Assembly (NCBI RefSeq): GCF_025933915.1
Contig: NZ_JAICZA010000005.1
Span: forward strand, 1 to 64,000
Direction: 5' to 3'
DNA from: Mycobacterium sp.
GTDB lineage: Bacteria > Actinomycetota > Actinomycetes > Mycobacteriales > Mycobacteriaceae
Length of the DNA: 64,000 nt
The first letter of the stretch is position 1, and every line of letters begins with the position of its first letter. Position numbers and translations under genes: made by a program. Below, piece after piece: positions 1-9,632 of the stretch. The notes below the pieces were generated by a model that was not told where the DNA came from, ran no database searches, and saw only the letters and a program-made list of their open reading frames with translations.

Positions 1-3000
1 AACGGGCCGCCGAGCTGGGCGGAAATGGAGCGGGTGCTCGACAGCAAGCCGCGCCATGCCGGCGGGTCGGCGGAGCCGGAACAGGACGGGCCCCTGTCGC
101 GCAAGCGCGCGACGTATCGGCCGCCGGGTGACCGCCGGGCGTCCCGCTCGTCCGTCGCCTATGCCGAACTGCATGCGCATTCCGCGTTCAGCTTCCTCGA
201 CGGGGCGAGCACGCCCGAGGAGCTGGTCGAGGAGGCGGCCCGGCTGGGCCTGCGTGCCCTGGCGCTCACCGACCACGACGGCTTGTACGGGGCGGTGCGG
301 TTCGCCGAGGCCGCCGCCGAACTCGACATGCGTACCGTGTTCGGCGCCGAACTGTCGCTGGGCTGCGAGGCCCGCACCGAGCGCCCCGATCCGGCCGGGC
401 CGCACCTGCTGGTGCTGGCCCGCGGCCCCGAGGGTTACCGGCGGCTGTCGCGGCAACTGGCCGCGGCGCACCTGGCCGGCGGCGAGAAGGGCAAGCCCCG
501 TTACGATTTCGACGCGCTGACCACCGCCGCCGGTGGGCACTGGCACATCCTGACCGGATGCCGTAAAGGCCATGTGCGCCAGGCGCTTTCCAGTGGTGGG
601 CCGGACGCGGCGGAGCGGGCGCTGGCCGACCTGGTGGACCGGTTCGGCGCCGCGCGGGTCAGCATCGAACTGACCCACCACGGTCAGCCCCTCGACGACG
701 AACGCAACGCGGCGCTGGCCGCGCTGGCCCCGCGCTTCGGGGTCGGCGTCGTCGCCACCACCGGTGCGCATTTCGCGGGGCCGTCGCGGCGCCGGCTGGC
801 CATGGCGATGGGCGCCATCCGGGCCCGGGAGTCCCTGGACTGCGCCGCCGGGTGGCTGGCCCCGCTGGGGGGTTCGCACCTGCGCTCCGGTGAGGAGATG
901 GCCCGGCTGTTCGGGCAGCGGCCCGACGTGGTGACCGCGGCCGCCGAGCTGGGCGAGCAGTGCGCGTTCGGGTTGGCGCTCATCGCGCCCCAGTTGCCCC
1001 CGTTCGACGTGCCCGACGGGCACACCGAGGACAGCTGGCTGCGGCAGTTGACGATGGCCGGGGCGCGCGAACGCTACGGGCCGAGCGCACCGCGCGCGTA
1101 CTCCCAGATCGAGCACGAGCTGAAAGTCATTGCCCAGCTGCGGTTTCCGGGCTACTTCCTGGTGGTGCACGATATCGCCCGATTCTGCCGGGACAACAAC
1201 ATCCTGTGTCAGGGTAGGGGGTCGGCGGCCAACTCCGCGGTCTGCTACGCCCTCGGCGTCACCGCCGTCGACCCGGTGGTCAACGAACTCCTGTTCGAGC
1301 GCTTCTTGTCACCGGCCCGCGACGGCCCGCCCGACATCGACATGGACATCGAGTCCGACCAGCGCGAAAAGGTCATCCAGTACGTCTATGGCAAATACGG
1401 TCGGGACTACGCCGCCCAGGTCGCCAACGTCATCACCTATCGCGGAAAGATCGCGGTGCGCGACATGGCCCGCGCCCTGGGCTTCTCGCAGGGGCAGCAG
1501 GACGCCTGGAGCAAGCAGATCAGCCACTGGAGCGGGCTTGCCGACTCGCCCGATGTCGAGGGCATCCCCGAGCCGGTGATCGAGCTGGCGAACCAGATCC
1601 GGAACCTGCCGCGGCACATGGGCATTCACTCCGGCGGCATGGTGATCTGCGACCGCCCGATCGCCGACGTGTGCCCGGTGGAGTGGGCGCGGATGGAGAA
1701 TCGCAGCGTCCTGCAGTGGGACAAAGACGACTGTGCGGCAATCGGTTTGGTGAAGTTCGATCTGCTCGGGCTGGGCATGCTGTCGGCGCTGCACTACGCC
1801 ATCGACTTGGTGGCCGAGCACAAGGACATCGAGGTGGACCTGGCCCGCCTCGACCTCTCCGAGCCGGCGGTGTACGAGATGCTGGCCCGCGCCGATTCCG
1901 TCGGCGTCTTTCAGGTGGAGTCGCGCGCGCAGATGGCCACCCTGCCGCGGCTGAAGCCGCGGGTGTTCTACGACCTGGTGGTGGAGGTCGCGCTGATCCG
2001 CCCCGGCCCCATCCAGGGTGGGTCGGTGCACCCCTACATCCGGCGGCGCAACGGCCTGGACCCGGTGCTCTACGATCACCCGTCCATGGAATCGGCGCTG
2101 CGAAAGACGCTGGGGGTACCGCTCTTTCAGGAACAGCTGATGCAGCTCGCGGTCGACTGCGCCGGCTTCTCCGCCGCCGAGGCCGACCAGCTGCGCCGCG
2201 CGATGGGCTCCAAGCGCTCCACCGAACGGATGCGACGGCTGCGCGGCCGGTTCTACGACGGCATGCGCGCGCTGCATGGCGCGCCCGACGAGGTGATCGA
2301 CCGCACCTACGAAAAGCTGGAGGCGTTCGCCAATTTCGGTTTCCCGGAAAGCCACGCGCTGAGCTTCGCGTCGCTGGTGTTCTACTCGTCGTGGTTCAAG
2401 CTGCACCACCCGGCGGCGTTCTGTGCCGCGCTGCTGCGCGCCCAGCCGATGGGTTTCTATTCGCCACAGTCGTTGGTGGCCGACGCGCGCCGGCACGGCG
2501 TGACGGTGCACGGCCCGGACGTCAACGCCAGCCTGGCGCACGCCACCTTGGAAATCAGAGGAACCGAGGTGCGCCTCGGTCTGGGGGCCGTCCGTCACAT
2601 CGGCGACGACCTGGCCGAGCAACTGGTCGAGGAACGAAAAACCAACGGCCCGTTCACCTCTCTGCTGGACCTGACCACCCGGCTGCAGCTCTCCGTGCCG
2701 CAGACCGAGGCGCTGGCCACCGCCGGGGCGCTGGGCTGCTTTCACATGTCCCGGCGCGAGGGGCTGTGGGCGGCCGGGGCGGCGGCCACCCAGCGGCCGG
2801 GCCGATTGCCCGGGGTGGGCTCGTCCTCGCACATCCCGGCGCTGCCCGGGATGAGTGAGCTGGAACTGGCCGCCGCCGACGTGTGGGCCACCGGCGTCTC
2901 CCCGGACAGTTACCCGACGCAGTTCCTGCGGGAAGACCTGGACGCCATGGGGGTGGTGCCCGCCGAGAGGCTGGGATCGGTGACCGACGGCGACCGCGTG

Positions 3001-3264
3001 CTGATCGCCGGTGCGGTGACCCACCGGCAGCGCCCCGGGACGGCCCAGGGGGTGACGTTCCTCAACCTGGAGGACGAAACCGGGATGGTCAACGTGCTCT
3101 GCGCGCCGGGGGTGTGGGCGCGGCATCGCAAGCTGGCGAACTCGGCGCCGGCGCTGCTGGTGCGCGGGCAGGTCCAAAACGCCAGCGGCGCGATCACCGT
3201 CGTCGCCGAGCGGTTGGGCCGCATCACCCTGGCGGTCGGCTCCCGCTCGCGCGACTTCCGGTGA
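1..3264 (+). CDS. dnaE2: Error-prone DNA polymerase III alpha subunit DnaE2 (5' end outside window)
   Basis: This is the C-family polymerase of the mycobacterial mutasome, which works with ImuA' and ImuB in damage-induced mutagenesis. Numbering from the ATG at base 25, a PHP domain begins near residue 45 (HAHSAFSFLDG, TDHD). The polymerase metal site PDIDMD lies at 436-441 with D437, D439 and D441. A C-terminal OB fold starts near 992. Bases 1-24 are open in the same frame (NGPPSWAE) and match the N-terminus of M. tuberculosis DnaE2 as I recall it, so the real start is probably a few codons left of the window. Any LexA box would also be outside. The stop at 3264 is followed by only 89 bases; the Rv3369-like gene found next to dnaE2 in M. 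tuberculosis is absent. Identification is secure. Confidence 0.96.
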   Translation, partial: NGPPSWAEMERVLDSKPRHAGGSAEPEQDGPLSRKRATYRPPGDRRASRSSVAYAELHAHSAFSFLDGASTPEELVEEAARLGLRALALTDHDGLYGAVRFAEAAAELDMRTVFGAELSLGCEARTERPDPAGPHLLVLARGPEGYRRLSRQLAAAHLAGGEKGKPRYDFDALTTAAGGHWHILTGCRKGHVRQALSSGGPDAAERALADLVDRFGAARVSIELTHHGQPLDDERNAALAALAPRFGVGVVATTGAHFAGPSRRRLAMAMGAIRARESLDCAAGWLAPLGGSHLRSGEEMARLFGQRPDVVTAAAELGEQCAFGLALIAPQLPPFDVPDGHTEDSWLRQLTMAGARERYGPSAPRAYSQIEHELKVIAQLRFPGYFLVVHDIARFCRDNNILCQGRGSAANSAVCYALGVTAVDPVVNELLFERFLSPARDGPPDIDMDIESDQREKVIQYVYGKYGRDYAAQVANVITYRGKIAVRDMARALGFSQGQQDAWSKQISHWSGLADSPDVEGIPEPVIELANQIRNLPRHMGIHSGGMVICDRPIADVCPVEWARMENRSVLQWDKDDCAAIGLVKFDLLGLGMLSALHYAIDLVAEHKDIEVDLARLDLSEPAVYEMLARADSVGVFQVESRAQMATLPRLKPRVFYDLVVEVALIRPGPIQGGSVHPYIRRRNGLDPVLYDHPSMESALRKTLGVPLFQEQLMQLAVDCAGFSAAEADQLRRAMGSKRSTERMRRLRGRFYDGMRALHGAPDEVIDRTYEKLEAFANFGFPESHALSFASLVFYSSWFKLHHPAAFCAALLRAQPMGFYSPQSLVADARRHGVTVHGPDVNASLAHATLEIRGTEVRLGLGAVRHIGDDLAEQLVEERKTNGPFTSLLDLTTRLQLSVPQTEALATAGALGCFHMSRREGLWAAGAAATQRPGRLPGVGSSSHIPALPGMSELELAAADVWATGVSPDSYPTQFLREDLDAMGVVPAERLGSVTDGDRVLIAGAVTHRQRPGTAQGVTFLNLEDETGMVNVLCAPGVWARHRKLANSAPALLVRGQVQNASGAITVVAERLGRITLAVGSRSRDFR

Positions 3265-3353
3265 GGATGCGTCGCGAGACTGCAACTAGCGACGGGTGCA
3301 CTCGAGAAACGCGTCGTGGAATACAGTTTCGCGGTCGAAGGTAACCTCCACAC

Positions 3354-4001
3354 ATGACCCTCAACCTGTCCGTGGACGAAGTCCTCACCACCACCCGCTC
3401 GGTCCGCAAACGCCTCGACTTCGACAGGCCGGTGAGCCGTGACGTGCTGACGGACTGCCTCGAACTCGCGCTGCAGGCGCCCACCGGCTCCAACGCGCAA
3501 GGCTGGCAATGGGTCTTCGTCGAGGACGCCGAGAAGAAGAAGGCGATCGCCGACATCTACCTGGCCAACGCCCGCGGCTACCTCAGCCTGCCGTCCGCCG
3601 AATATCCCGATGGCGACACCCGTGGCGAGCGGATGCCCAAGGTCAAGGACTCCGCGGTTTATCTCGCCGACCACATGCACGAGGCGCCGGTGCTGATGAT
3701 CCCCTGCCTCGAGGGGCGGGTGGAGAAGGCGCCGCTGGGGCTGAGCGCGTCGTTCTGGGCGTCGCTGTTCCCGGCGGCGTGGAGCTTCTGCCTGGCGCTG
3801 CGCTCGCGCGGGCTGGGCACCTGCTGGACCACGCTGCACCTGATCAACGACGGTGACCGGCAGGCCGCCGAGGTGCTCGGCATCCCGAACGACCGCTACA
3901 GCCAGGGCGGCTTGTTCCCGATCGCCTACACCAAGGGCACCGACTTCCGACCGGCCAAGCGGCTGCCCGCCGAGCAGGTCACACACTGGAACACCTGGTA
4001 G
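3354..4001 (+). CDS. Nitroreductase family protein (Rv3368c-like)
   Basis: This 215-residue protein is a one-domain FMN-dependent nitroreductase-fold oxidoreductase. The N-terminal RSVRKRLDF segment and the APTGSNAQGWQW segment are the usual flavin phosphate and ring contacts. Near the C-terminus lies the YSQGGLFPIAYT stretch seen in the mycobacterial Rv3368c group. Length and sequence match that protein, which is conserved in mycobacteria; its physiological substrate is not known to me. The gene stands alone between dnaE2 and the convergent trmL. A cruciform repeat at 4009-4057 sits directly behind its stop and may end transcription. Confidence 0.88.
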   Translation: MTLNLSVDEVLTTTRSVRKRLDFDRPVSRDVLTDCLELALQAPTGSNAQGWQWVFVEDAEKKKAIADIYLANARGYLSLPSAEYPDGDTRGERMPKVKDSAVYLADHMHEAPVLMIPCLEGRVEKAPLGLSASFWASLFPAAWSFCLALRSRGLGTCWTTLHLINDGDRQAAEVLGIPNDRYSQGGLFPIAYTKGTDFRPAKRLPAEQVTHWNTW

Positions 4002-4008
4002 GCCAGCC

Positions 4009-4057
4009 GTGGCGATCGCGAGGGCGGCGCAGCCGGACGAAGCGGGTCGCCACCATC
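4009..4057. repeat. 49-bp dispersed cruciform repeat, copy 1
   Basis: The outer arms GTGGCGA and TCGCCAC pair over the whole unit, and an inner arm pair forms around the middle. It lies between the converging stops of the nitroreductase and trmL. Related copies are at 13542, 13598, 32938 and 50915. A transcript of it would fold as a GC-rich hairpin without a T tract, so a terminator role is possible but unproven. Confidence 0.8.
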
Positions 4058-4063
4058 AGATGT

Positions 4064-4528
4064 CTACACCGCCCCGGCGTACCCCTGCTGCCGCCACGCC
4101 TCGTAGACGGCGATCGCCGCGGCGTTCGACAGGTTCAGCGAACGCCGGCCCGCCAGCATCGGAATGCGAACCTGCGCGGTGATGTGCGCGTCGGCCAGCG
4201 TCGCCGCGTCTAACCCGGTGGGCTCGGGACCGAACATCAGCACGTCCCCGGCGCGGTAGCGCACGTCGGCGAACGAGGTGGGCGCGTGCGAGGTGAACGC
4301 GATCACCCGCTGCGGCGACAGCGCGTCCCAGGCGGCCGCCAGCGACGCATGCACCGTGACCGAGGCCAGGTCGTGGTAGTCCAGCCCGGCCCGCCGCAGC
4401 TTGGGTTCGGACAGGTCGAACCCCATCGGCTCGACCAGATGCAACTCGCAGCCCGTCGCCGCCACCGTCCGGATGGCGTTGCCCGTATTGGGCGCGATGC
4501 GTGGGGAGTGGAACATCAGTTTGAACAC
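4064..4528 (-). CDS. trmL: tRNA (cytidine/uridine-34-2'-O)-methyltransferase, SpoU/TrmL family
   Basis: This is a small SPOUT methyltransferase of 154 residues. All three knot motifs are visible: NTGNAIRTVAATG near residue 15, the SAM-loop MFGPEPTGL near 95, and IPMLAGRRSLNLSNAAAI near 120. That set and the short length fit TrmL, which 2'-O-methylates the wobble base of some leucine tRNAs; the M. tuberculosis counterpart is Rv3366 (spoU). Substrate assignment is from the family, not seen directly. The start is divergent from the methyltransferase at 4546 with only 17 bases between, so the two share a very compact promoter region. Confidence 0.9.
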   Translation of the reverse strand: MFKLMFHSPRIAPNTGNAIRTVAATGCELHLVEPMGFDLSEPKLRRAGLDYHDLASVTVHASLAAAWDALSPQRVIAFTSHAPTSFADVRYRAGDVLMFGPEPTGLDAATLADAHITAQVRIPMLAGRRSLNLSNAAAIAVYEAWRQQGYAGAV

Positions 4529-4545
4529 AACGCGATAATGGTCGC

Positions 4546-5151
4546 ATGGTCGAACAGAGCATTTGGATGCAGAAGGTCGCCGCCGATCCCGGGCATTCGC
4601 AGTGGTATATCGAGCGATTCCGGGCCATGGTCCGTGCGGGTGACGACCTGGCCGGCGAGGCGCGCTTCGTGGATGCCATGGCGCCCCGCGGCGCCCGGAT
4701 TCTCGATGCCGGGTGCGGGCCCGGCCGGCTGGGCGGGTTCCTGGCCGCCGCCGGCCACCAGGTGGTCGGCGTGGACGTCGACCCGGCGCTCATCGAAGCG
4801 GCCGAGCAGGATCATCCCGGCCCGCGCTGGCTGGTCGGTGACCTCGCCGAACTCGACCTGCCCGCGCGCGGCATCGCCGAACCGTTCGACGTCATCGTCT
4901 CCGCCGGCAACGTCATGACATTCGTAGCCCCGAGCACCCGGGCCCAGGTGCTGAGGCGCCTCCGCGCCCACGTCGCCGCCGACGGGCGCGCGGCGATCGG
5001 CTTCGGGGCCGGCCGCGACTATGACTTCGACGTGTTCCTGGGCGACGCGGTCGACGCGGGATTCGCGATCGATGTGCTGCTGTCCACCTGGGATGTGCGC
5101 CCGTTCACCGACGATTCCGACTTCCTGGTGGCGGTTCTTCGGCCCGCTTGA
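4546..5151 (+). CDS. Class I SAM-dependent methyltransferase
   Basis: This 201-residue protein has a single Rossmann-type methyltransferase domain. Motif I is ILDAGCGPGRLGGFLA near residue 50, followed by the acidic ribose-binding strand VVGVDVDP near 70 and the VGDLAELDLP segment near 100. There is no signal peptide or added domain. The substrate cannot be read from sequence. It takes the place occupied in M. tuberculosis by a PE_PGRS gene between the Rv3366 and Rv3365c homologues. It is followed by about 260 bases without a gene before the conservon. Confidence 0.85.
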   Translation: MVEQSIWMQKVAADPGHSQWYIERFRAMVRAGDDLAGEARFVDAMAPRGARILDAGCGPGRLGGFLAAAGHQVVGVDVDPALIEAAEQDHPGPRWLVGDLAELDLPARGIAEPFDVIVSAGNVMTFVAPSTRAQVLRRLRAHVAADGRAAIGFGAGRDYDFDVFLGDAVDAGFAIDVLLSTWDVRPFTDDSDFLVAVLRPA

Positions 5152-5410
5152 GTTTTCGCGGCCTTTCGCGATCCCGGTGTTTGCCAGGGGTGACCGCGGG
5201 CGCGCGGCACCACCTTGGAGGGACCTGTCTGCTCAGTAACGATTCTGGTGGGCTGGGCCGCGGGCTGTCATACTCGTCGGATTGCCACACTGACACGCGC
5301 GCGCCTATCTGGCGCGGGACGGGTGGAAATAAAGCAGGAAGTTTCATGAGCCTCTCGTTTTGTTCAGCGCTTCGCGTCAGCGCAGCGGCCGGTCGCGCGG
5401 CCGCGATGAC
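5152..5410. other. Intergenic leader of the conservon operon
   Basis: This 259-base stretch precedes the sensor kinase. The spacing and the clear strand-specific start of the next operon imply a promoter here, but I could not pick a convincing -10/-35 pair. An in-frame ATG at 5360 is possible but lacks the match to the known protein N-terminus that the GTG at 5411 has. Confidence 0.4.
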
Positions 5411-8215
5411 GTGACCATGTTCACCCGCCCGGCCACGCCGGCCGAGGCGGACGCCCCCCGGCCCGCACCGATCCGCGCCACCGACACCGCGGCCGCCAAA
5501 CGCCCGCCCGCCTGGTCGCTGGGCAACTGGCCGGTCGGCTGGAAAGTGCTGGCGATTGTGCTGGTCCCGCTGGTATTGGCGACGGTTTTCGGTGCGCTGC
5601 GCATCCACACCGCGATGGCCAGCTCGGCGGGTCTGCGGCTGGCCGCCACCCGCGCCGACGTGGTTCCGGTGATCACGAAGTACATGTCGGCTTTGGACGT
5701 CGCGCTGCAGGCCGGCTCCGCCGGACGCGACGTCGAGGGCGCAAAGAAGAACTACGAGGCACGCAAACTCGAACTGCAGGGCAGGCTGGCCGACACCGAC
5801 GTCACCGACGATGTCCGATCGGGCGTGACCACCCTGCTCGACGGCGGTCAGATGCTGGTGAACAAGGTGGCTGACAACGGCCTCGGTTTGCGGGAGCGGG
5901 TGACCCTCTACGCGCCGATCCTGTTGACGGCCGAAGACGTCATCAACGCATCGGTGCGCGTCGACAACGAGCAGATCCGCGCCCAGGCGCAGGGGTTGAG
6001 CCGGGCGGTCGGCGCGCGCGGGCAGATGACGATGCAGAAAATCCTGGTCACCCGTGGTGCCGATCTGCCCGAGCCGCAGCTGCGCACCTCGATGGCCACC
6101 CTGGCGGGCACCGAACCGTCCACGCTGTTCGGCATGAGCGAAGTGCTCGGGGCCGGGTCGCCGGAGGCCAAGACACTGCAACAGCAGATGGTGAGCCGGA
6201 TGGCGATCATGTCCGATCCGGCCAGCGTGCTCGTCGACAACGCCGATCTGCTGCGATCCATCCAAACCACCGACGAGATCGCCGAACAGGTCATCAAGAA
6301 CGTCACTGCCTCGGTGACCAAGTCGGTGCACGCCCAGGCCGCCGATCGGCGCGGCGCCGCGATCCTGGACACCGTGTTGGTGCTGGCCGCGATCGTCATC
6401 GCGCTGGCCGTGGTGCTCCTGGTGGCGCGCGCGCTGGTGCGGCCACTGCGCATCCTGCGCGACGGCGCGCTCAAAGTCGCCCACACCGATCTCGAGGAGG
6501 AGATCGCCCGCGTGAAAGCCGGTGGGGCCGAACCGGTTCCGACGCCGCTGCCGGTGTACACCACCGAGGAGATCGGCCAGGTCGCCCACGCCGTCGACGA
6601 ACTGCACACCCAGGCCCTGCTGCTTGCCGGCGACGAGGCGCGGTTGCGGCTGCTGGTCAACGACATGTTCGAGACCATGTCGCGGCGCAGCCGGTCGCTG
6701 GTCGACCAGCAGCTGGCGGTCATCGACCGGCTGGAGCGCAACGAAGAGAATCCCGAGCGCTTGGACGGCCTGTTCCGGCTGGACCACCTGGCGGCCCGGC
6801 TGCGCCGTAACAGCGCCAACCTCCTGGTGCTGGCCGGCGCGCAGCTCGCGCGCGACCAGCGCGACCCGGTGCCGCTGGCGACGGTGATCAACGCCGCGGT
6901 GTCCGAGGTCGAGGACTACCGCCGCGTCGAGATCGCCGGGCTGCCCGAGTGCGCGCTGGCCGGTGCGGCCGCGGGCGGCGCGATCCATCTGTTCGCCGAG
7001 CTGATCGACAACGCCCTGCGCTACTCGCCGCCGGCGACGTCCGCGCGGGTGTCGGCGTCGCGAAGCGGCTCAGATCCTCAACGGGGAGTCGTGGTGCGGA
7101 TCGCCGACGCCGGGCTGGGAATGAACGACGCCGACCGGCGCATCGCCAACATGCGGCTGCAGGCCGGCGGCGATGTCAGCCCCGACAACGCCCGCCACAT
7201 GGGTCTTTTCGTGGTCGGCCGGATCGCGGCCCGGCACGGCATCCGGGTGGGGCTGCGTGGCCCGGCGGCGAACGAGTCGGGCTCGGGCACCACCGCCGAG
7301 ATCTACCTGCCGCCCACCGTGCTCACCGGGCTGGGCGCGGTGGAAGCGGCCGCGCCCCGGCATATCCGGGCGGTGTCGTCCCCGAGCGCCAAACTCGCCA
7401 GTTCGATCGCCGCGCCCGCACCCGCCGGCGACGCCGGGCGAGGCGACGGCACGCACGAACCGGCGGCCCGCAGCGCCCCGGACGCGGCCGGGCCGCCTGT
7501 CACCCTGCTGCCGCGCCGCAATCCGGGTTCCAGCGGCATCACCGAGGTCCCCACCCCGCCCGCCGAACAGCGGCCCCCGCGGCAGCGCCGCGAGCTGGCG
7601 ACCCCGTGGTGGGAAAGCGCGCCCAAGGCCGCGCCGGCTCCCAGACCCGCTGAGCCCCAGCCGGCGCCCGAGCCGGCGGCGCCCGCACCCAAACCGGTTC
7701 CGGCGCAACCGGTTCGGGCGGCATCGGACACCTCGGCCTTCTTCGCCGCCCGGTCCCGGGAGCCCGGGCAAGACACCCCCGCCAACCCGGCGGCCGACGA
7801 TGACGTCATCTACCGGCGGATGCTCTCGGAGATGCTGGGCGATCCGCATGACCTGGTCAACAGCCCCGACCTCGATTGGCAGTCGGTCTGGGACCGCGGC
7901 TGGACCCTGGCGGCCGCGGCCGAGGACAAGCCCGTCGAGGCGCAGACCACCGACCACGGCCTGCCGGTCCGCACCCCCGGCGCCCGGCTGGTGCCAGGCG
8001 GCGCCAACGGAACCGGTCTGACCGAGCGGGACGAGCCCGAGCACGGCCTCAACGGCGGATCGGCGTCGCACCGAGAGCCGCAGCACGCGGCCGTCACCCG
8101 GGACCCCGAGGCGGTTCGCGCCTCGTTCAGCAACCATTTCGGTGGCGTGCGCACCGGACGCTCGCACGCCCGTGAGACGGATCGTGACAGTAGTGAAGGA
8201 CCCGACCAACAATGA
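5411..8215 (+). CDS. Nitrate/nitrite-sensor-like histidine kinase of a conservon (CvnA/Rv3365c type)
   Basis: This is a 934-residue membrane sensor. From the GTG at 5411 the protein begins MTMFTRP, like Rv3365c. A first membrane helix lies near residues 44-64 and an extracytoplasmic NIT-type helical sensor near 65-315. A second helix is near 320-345, followed by a HAMP-like linker. A dimerisation segment carries [16 protein letters not shown]. The ATPase domain has N-box [12 protein letters not shown] near 530, G-box DAGLGMND near 566, and [11 protein letters not shown]. The last 290 residues are proline-rich and probably disordered. The stop overlaps the next start by ATGA. In Streptomyces such kinases signal through the roadblock, DUF742 and GTPase proteins encoded next to them, as here. 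Confidence 0.92.
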   Translation: MTMFTRPATPAEADAPRPAPIRATDTAAAKRPPAWSLGNWPVGWKVLAIVLVPLVLATVFGALRIHTAMASSAGLRLAATRADVVPVITKYMSALDVALQAGSAGRDVEGAKKNYEARKLELQGRLADTDVTDDVRSGVTTLLDGGQMLVNKVADNGLGLRERVTLYAPILLTAEDVINASVRVDNEQIRAQAQGLSRAVGARGQMTMQKILVTRGADLPEPQLRTSMATLAGTEPSTLFGMSEVLGAGSPEAKTLQQQMVSRMAIMSDPASVLVDNADLLRSIQTTDEIAEQVIKNVTASVTKSVHAQAADRRGAAILDTVLVLAAIVIALAVVLLVARALVRPLRILRDGALKVAHTDLEEEIARVKAGGAEPVPTPLPVYTTEEIGQVAHAVDELHTQALLLAGDEARLRLLVNDMFETMSRRSRSLVDQQLAVIDRLERNEENPERLDGLFRLDHLAARLRRNSANLLVLAGAQLARDQRDPVPLATVINAAVSEVEDYRRVEIAGLPECALAGAAAGGAIHLFAELIDNALRYSPPATSARVSASRSGSDPQRGVVVRIADAGLGMNDADRRIANMRLQAGGDVSPDNARHMGLFVVGRIAARHGIRVGLRGPAANESGSGTTAEIYLPPTVLTGLGAVEAAAPRHIRAVSSPSAKLASSIAAPAPAGDAGRGDGTHEPAARSAPDAAGPPVTLLPRRNPGSSGITEVPTPPAEQRPPRQRRELATPWWESAPKAAPAPRPAEPQPAPEPAAPAPKPVPAQPVRAASDTSAFFAARSREPGQDTPANPAADDDVIYRRMLSEMLGDPHDLVNSPDLDWQSVWDRGWTLAAAAEDKPVEAQTTDHGLPVRTPGARLVPGGANGTGLTERDEPEHGLNGGSASHREPQHAAVTRDPEAVRASFSNHFGGVRTGRSHARETDRDSSEGPDQQ

Positions 8216-8631
8216 CGTCACCCGACAACTCCTCCGAGGGGTCCCTGGACTGGCTGGTGACCAGGTTCGCCCGCGAGGTCCCCGGCGTCGCGCACGCGCT
8301 GCTGGTGTCCGTCGACGGGCTGCCCATCGCCGCCAGCGAGCACCTGCCCCGGGAACGCGCCGACCAGCTGGCCGCCGTCGCCTCCGGACTGGCCAGCCTG
8401 GCGACCGGCGCCGCGCAGCTGTTCGAGGGCGGGCAGGTGCTGCAGTCGGTGGTCGAGATGCAGAACGGCTACCTATTGTTGATGCGCGTCGGCGATGGCT
8501 CGCATCTGGCGACGCTGGCCGTGACGTCGTGCGATATCGGTCAGATCGGCTACGAGATGGCCGTCCTCGTCGAACGGGTGGGGGGCGTGGTGCAGTCGGC
8601 CCGCCGGTCAGCCGTGCAGCACCACTCGTGA
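8212..8631 (+). CDS. Roadblock/LC7 domain protein (CvnB/MglB-like, Rv3364c)
   Basis: This 139-residue protein consists almost wholly of one roadblock/LC7 fold: [32 protein letters not shown], and the central [13 protein letters not shown] helix. In MglB-type systems such proteins dimerise and act on a small GTPase; the GTPase is encoded two genes downstream. The start overlaps the kinase stop by four bases, so translation is probably coupled. It is cytoplasmic, with no membrane segment. Confidence 0.92.
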   Translation: MTSPDNSSEGSLDWLVTRFAREVPGVAHALLVSVDGLPIAASEHLPRERADQLAAVASGLASLATGAAQLFEGGQVLQSVVEMQNGYLLLMRVGDGSHLATLAVTSCDIGQIGYEMAVLVERVGGVVQSARRSAVQHHS

Positions 8632-8637
8632 GCCGCG

Positions 8638-9021
8638 ATGGACACCCCCGAGACCTGGCCCGCACACCGTAAGGGAAACCTGGTCCGCCCGTACACCCTG
8701 ACCTCGGGACGGACCGACACCAATGTCGAGCTGCCCCTGGAGGCGCCGATTCAGACCCTGCAGGCCGGCCTGACCCACCGGTGGCCGCCCAACGATGCGC
8801 GCGGCAGAATCATCCAGCTGTGCGGCCAGGGCCCGCCGAGCCCGTCGGTGGCCGAAATCTCGGCGCGCCTGGACCTGCCGCTCGGCGTCGCGCGCGTCCT
8901 GGTCGGGGATCTGGTCCTGTCCGGTTACCTTCGGGTGCACAGGACTTTGTCCGAGCGTTCTAGCTCCGATGAGCGCCACGAACTCATAGGAAGGACCCTG
9001 CGTGGCTTACGCGCACTCTGA
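8638..9021 (+). CDS. DUF742 protein of the conservon (CvnC, Rv3363c-like)
   Basis: This 127-residue protein carries the DUF742 hallmarks: N-terminal LVRPYTLTSGRT near residue 16, then a winged-helix-like part (SVAEISARLDLPLGVARVLVGDLVLSGYL) and a basic GRTLRGLRAL tail. The winged-helix look suggests a regulatory or DNA/protein-binding part, but no function is established for the family to my knowledge. It starts six bases after the roadblock stop. Its 3' end overlaps the GTPase start by 20 bases. Confidence 0.9.
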   Translation: MDTPETWPAHRKGNLVRPYTLTSGRTDTNVELPLEAPIQTLQAGLTHRWPPNDARGRIIQLCGQGPPSPSVAEISARLDLPLGVARVLVGDLVLSGYLRVHRTLSERSSSDERHELIGRTLRGLRAL

Positions 9022-9589
9022 GGTGCAGCCCGACTCCAGCGCCCACGCGTCGACGAAGATCGTGATCGCCGGCGGATTCGGGGCGGGCAAGACCACGTTC
9101 GTCGGCGCGGTGTCGGAGATCATGCCGCTGCGCACCGAGGCGATGCTCACCGACGCCTCGACCGGCGTCGACGCGCTCGAGGCCACCCCGGACAAGCGGA
9201 CGACCACCGTCGCGATGGACTTCGGCCGGATCACGCTGGCCGAAGACCTGGTGCTCTACCTCTTCGGCACCCCGGGGCAGCGCCGCTTCTGGTTCATGTG
9301 GGACGACCTGGTCCGCGGCGCCATCGGTGCGGTGGTGCTGGTCGATTGCCGGCGCCTGCAGGACAGCTTCGCCGCCGTCGACTTCTTCGAGCACCGCAAC
9401 CTGCCGTTCCTGGTCGCGGTCAACGAGTTCGACGGCGCGCCGCGCTACCCGGTTGCCGAAGTGCGCGAAGCGCTGACCTTGCCGCCGCACATTCCGATGA
9501 TCACGGTCGACGCCCGGGATCGCCGGTCGGCGACCGACGCCCTGATCGCGGTCAGCGAATACGCTCTGGCCAGCCTCACGCCCAATTGA
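9002..9589 (+). CDS. Conservon GTPase (CvnD, Rv3362c/MfpB-like)
   Basis: This 195-residue Ras-like ATP/GTP-binding protein starts at a GTG inside the end of the DUF742 gene. The P-loop is GGFGAGKTT at residues 24-32. The switch II region LFGTPGQRRFWF carries the invariant G3 residues, and NEFDG near 140 stands in for the NKxD base-recognition motif. In several mycobacteria the next gene encodes the pentapeptide DNA mimic MfpA, whose action on gyrase is modulated by this GTPase. Here no MfpA gene follows; a convergent ABC exporter ends 44 bases away. Confidence 0.92.
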   Translation: MAYAHSEVQPDSSAHASTKIVIAGGFGAGKTTFVGAVSEIMPLRTEAMLTDASTGVDALEATPDKRTTTVAMDFGRITLAEDLVLYLFGTPGQRRFWFMWDDLVRGAIGAVVLVDCRRLQDSFAAVDFFEHRNLPFLVAVNEFDGAPRYPVAEVREALTLPPHIPMITVDARDRRSATDALIAVSEYALASLTPN

Positions 9590-9632
9590 CCGACGCCGAT
9601 CTGGGGCAACTTCAGCGGCGAGGCCTGATCGC

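Noticed and set aside
1309-3285. 658-codon open frame on the minus strand across dnaE2
   Set aside because: Antisense frame created by GC bias in the third codon position; the product is low-complexity and the plus strand encodes a full DnaE2.
5105-6988. 627-codon minus-strand frame opposite the sensor kinase
   Set aside because: Shadow of the kinase gene with no recognisable domain.
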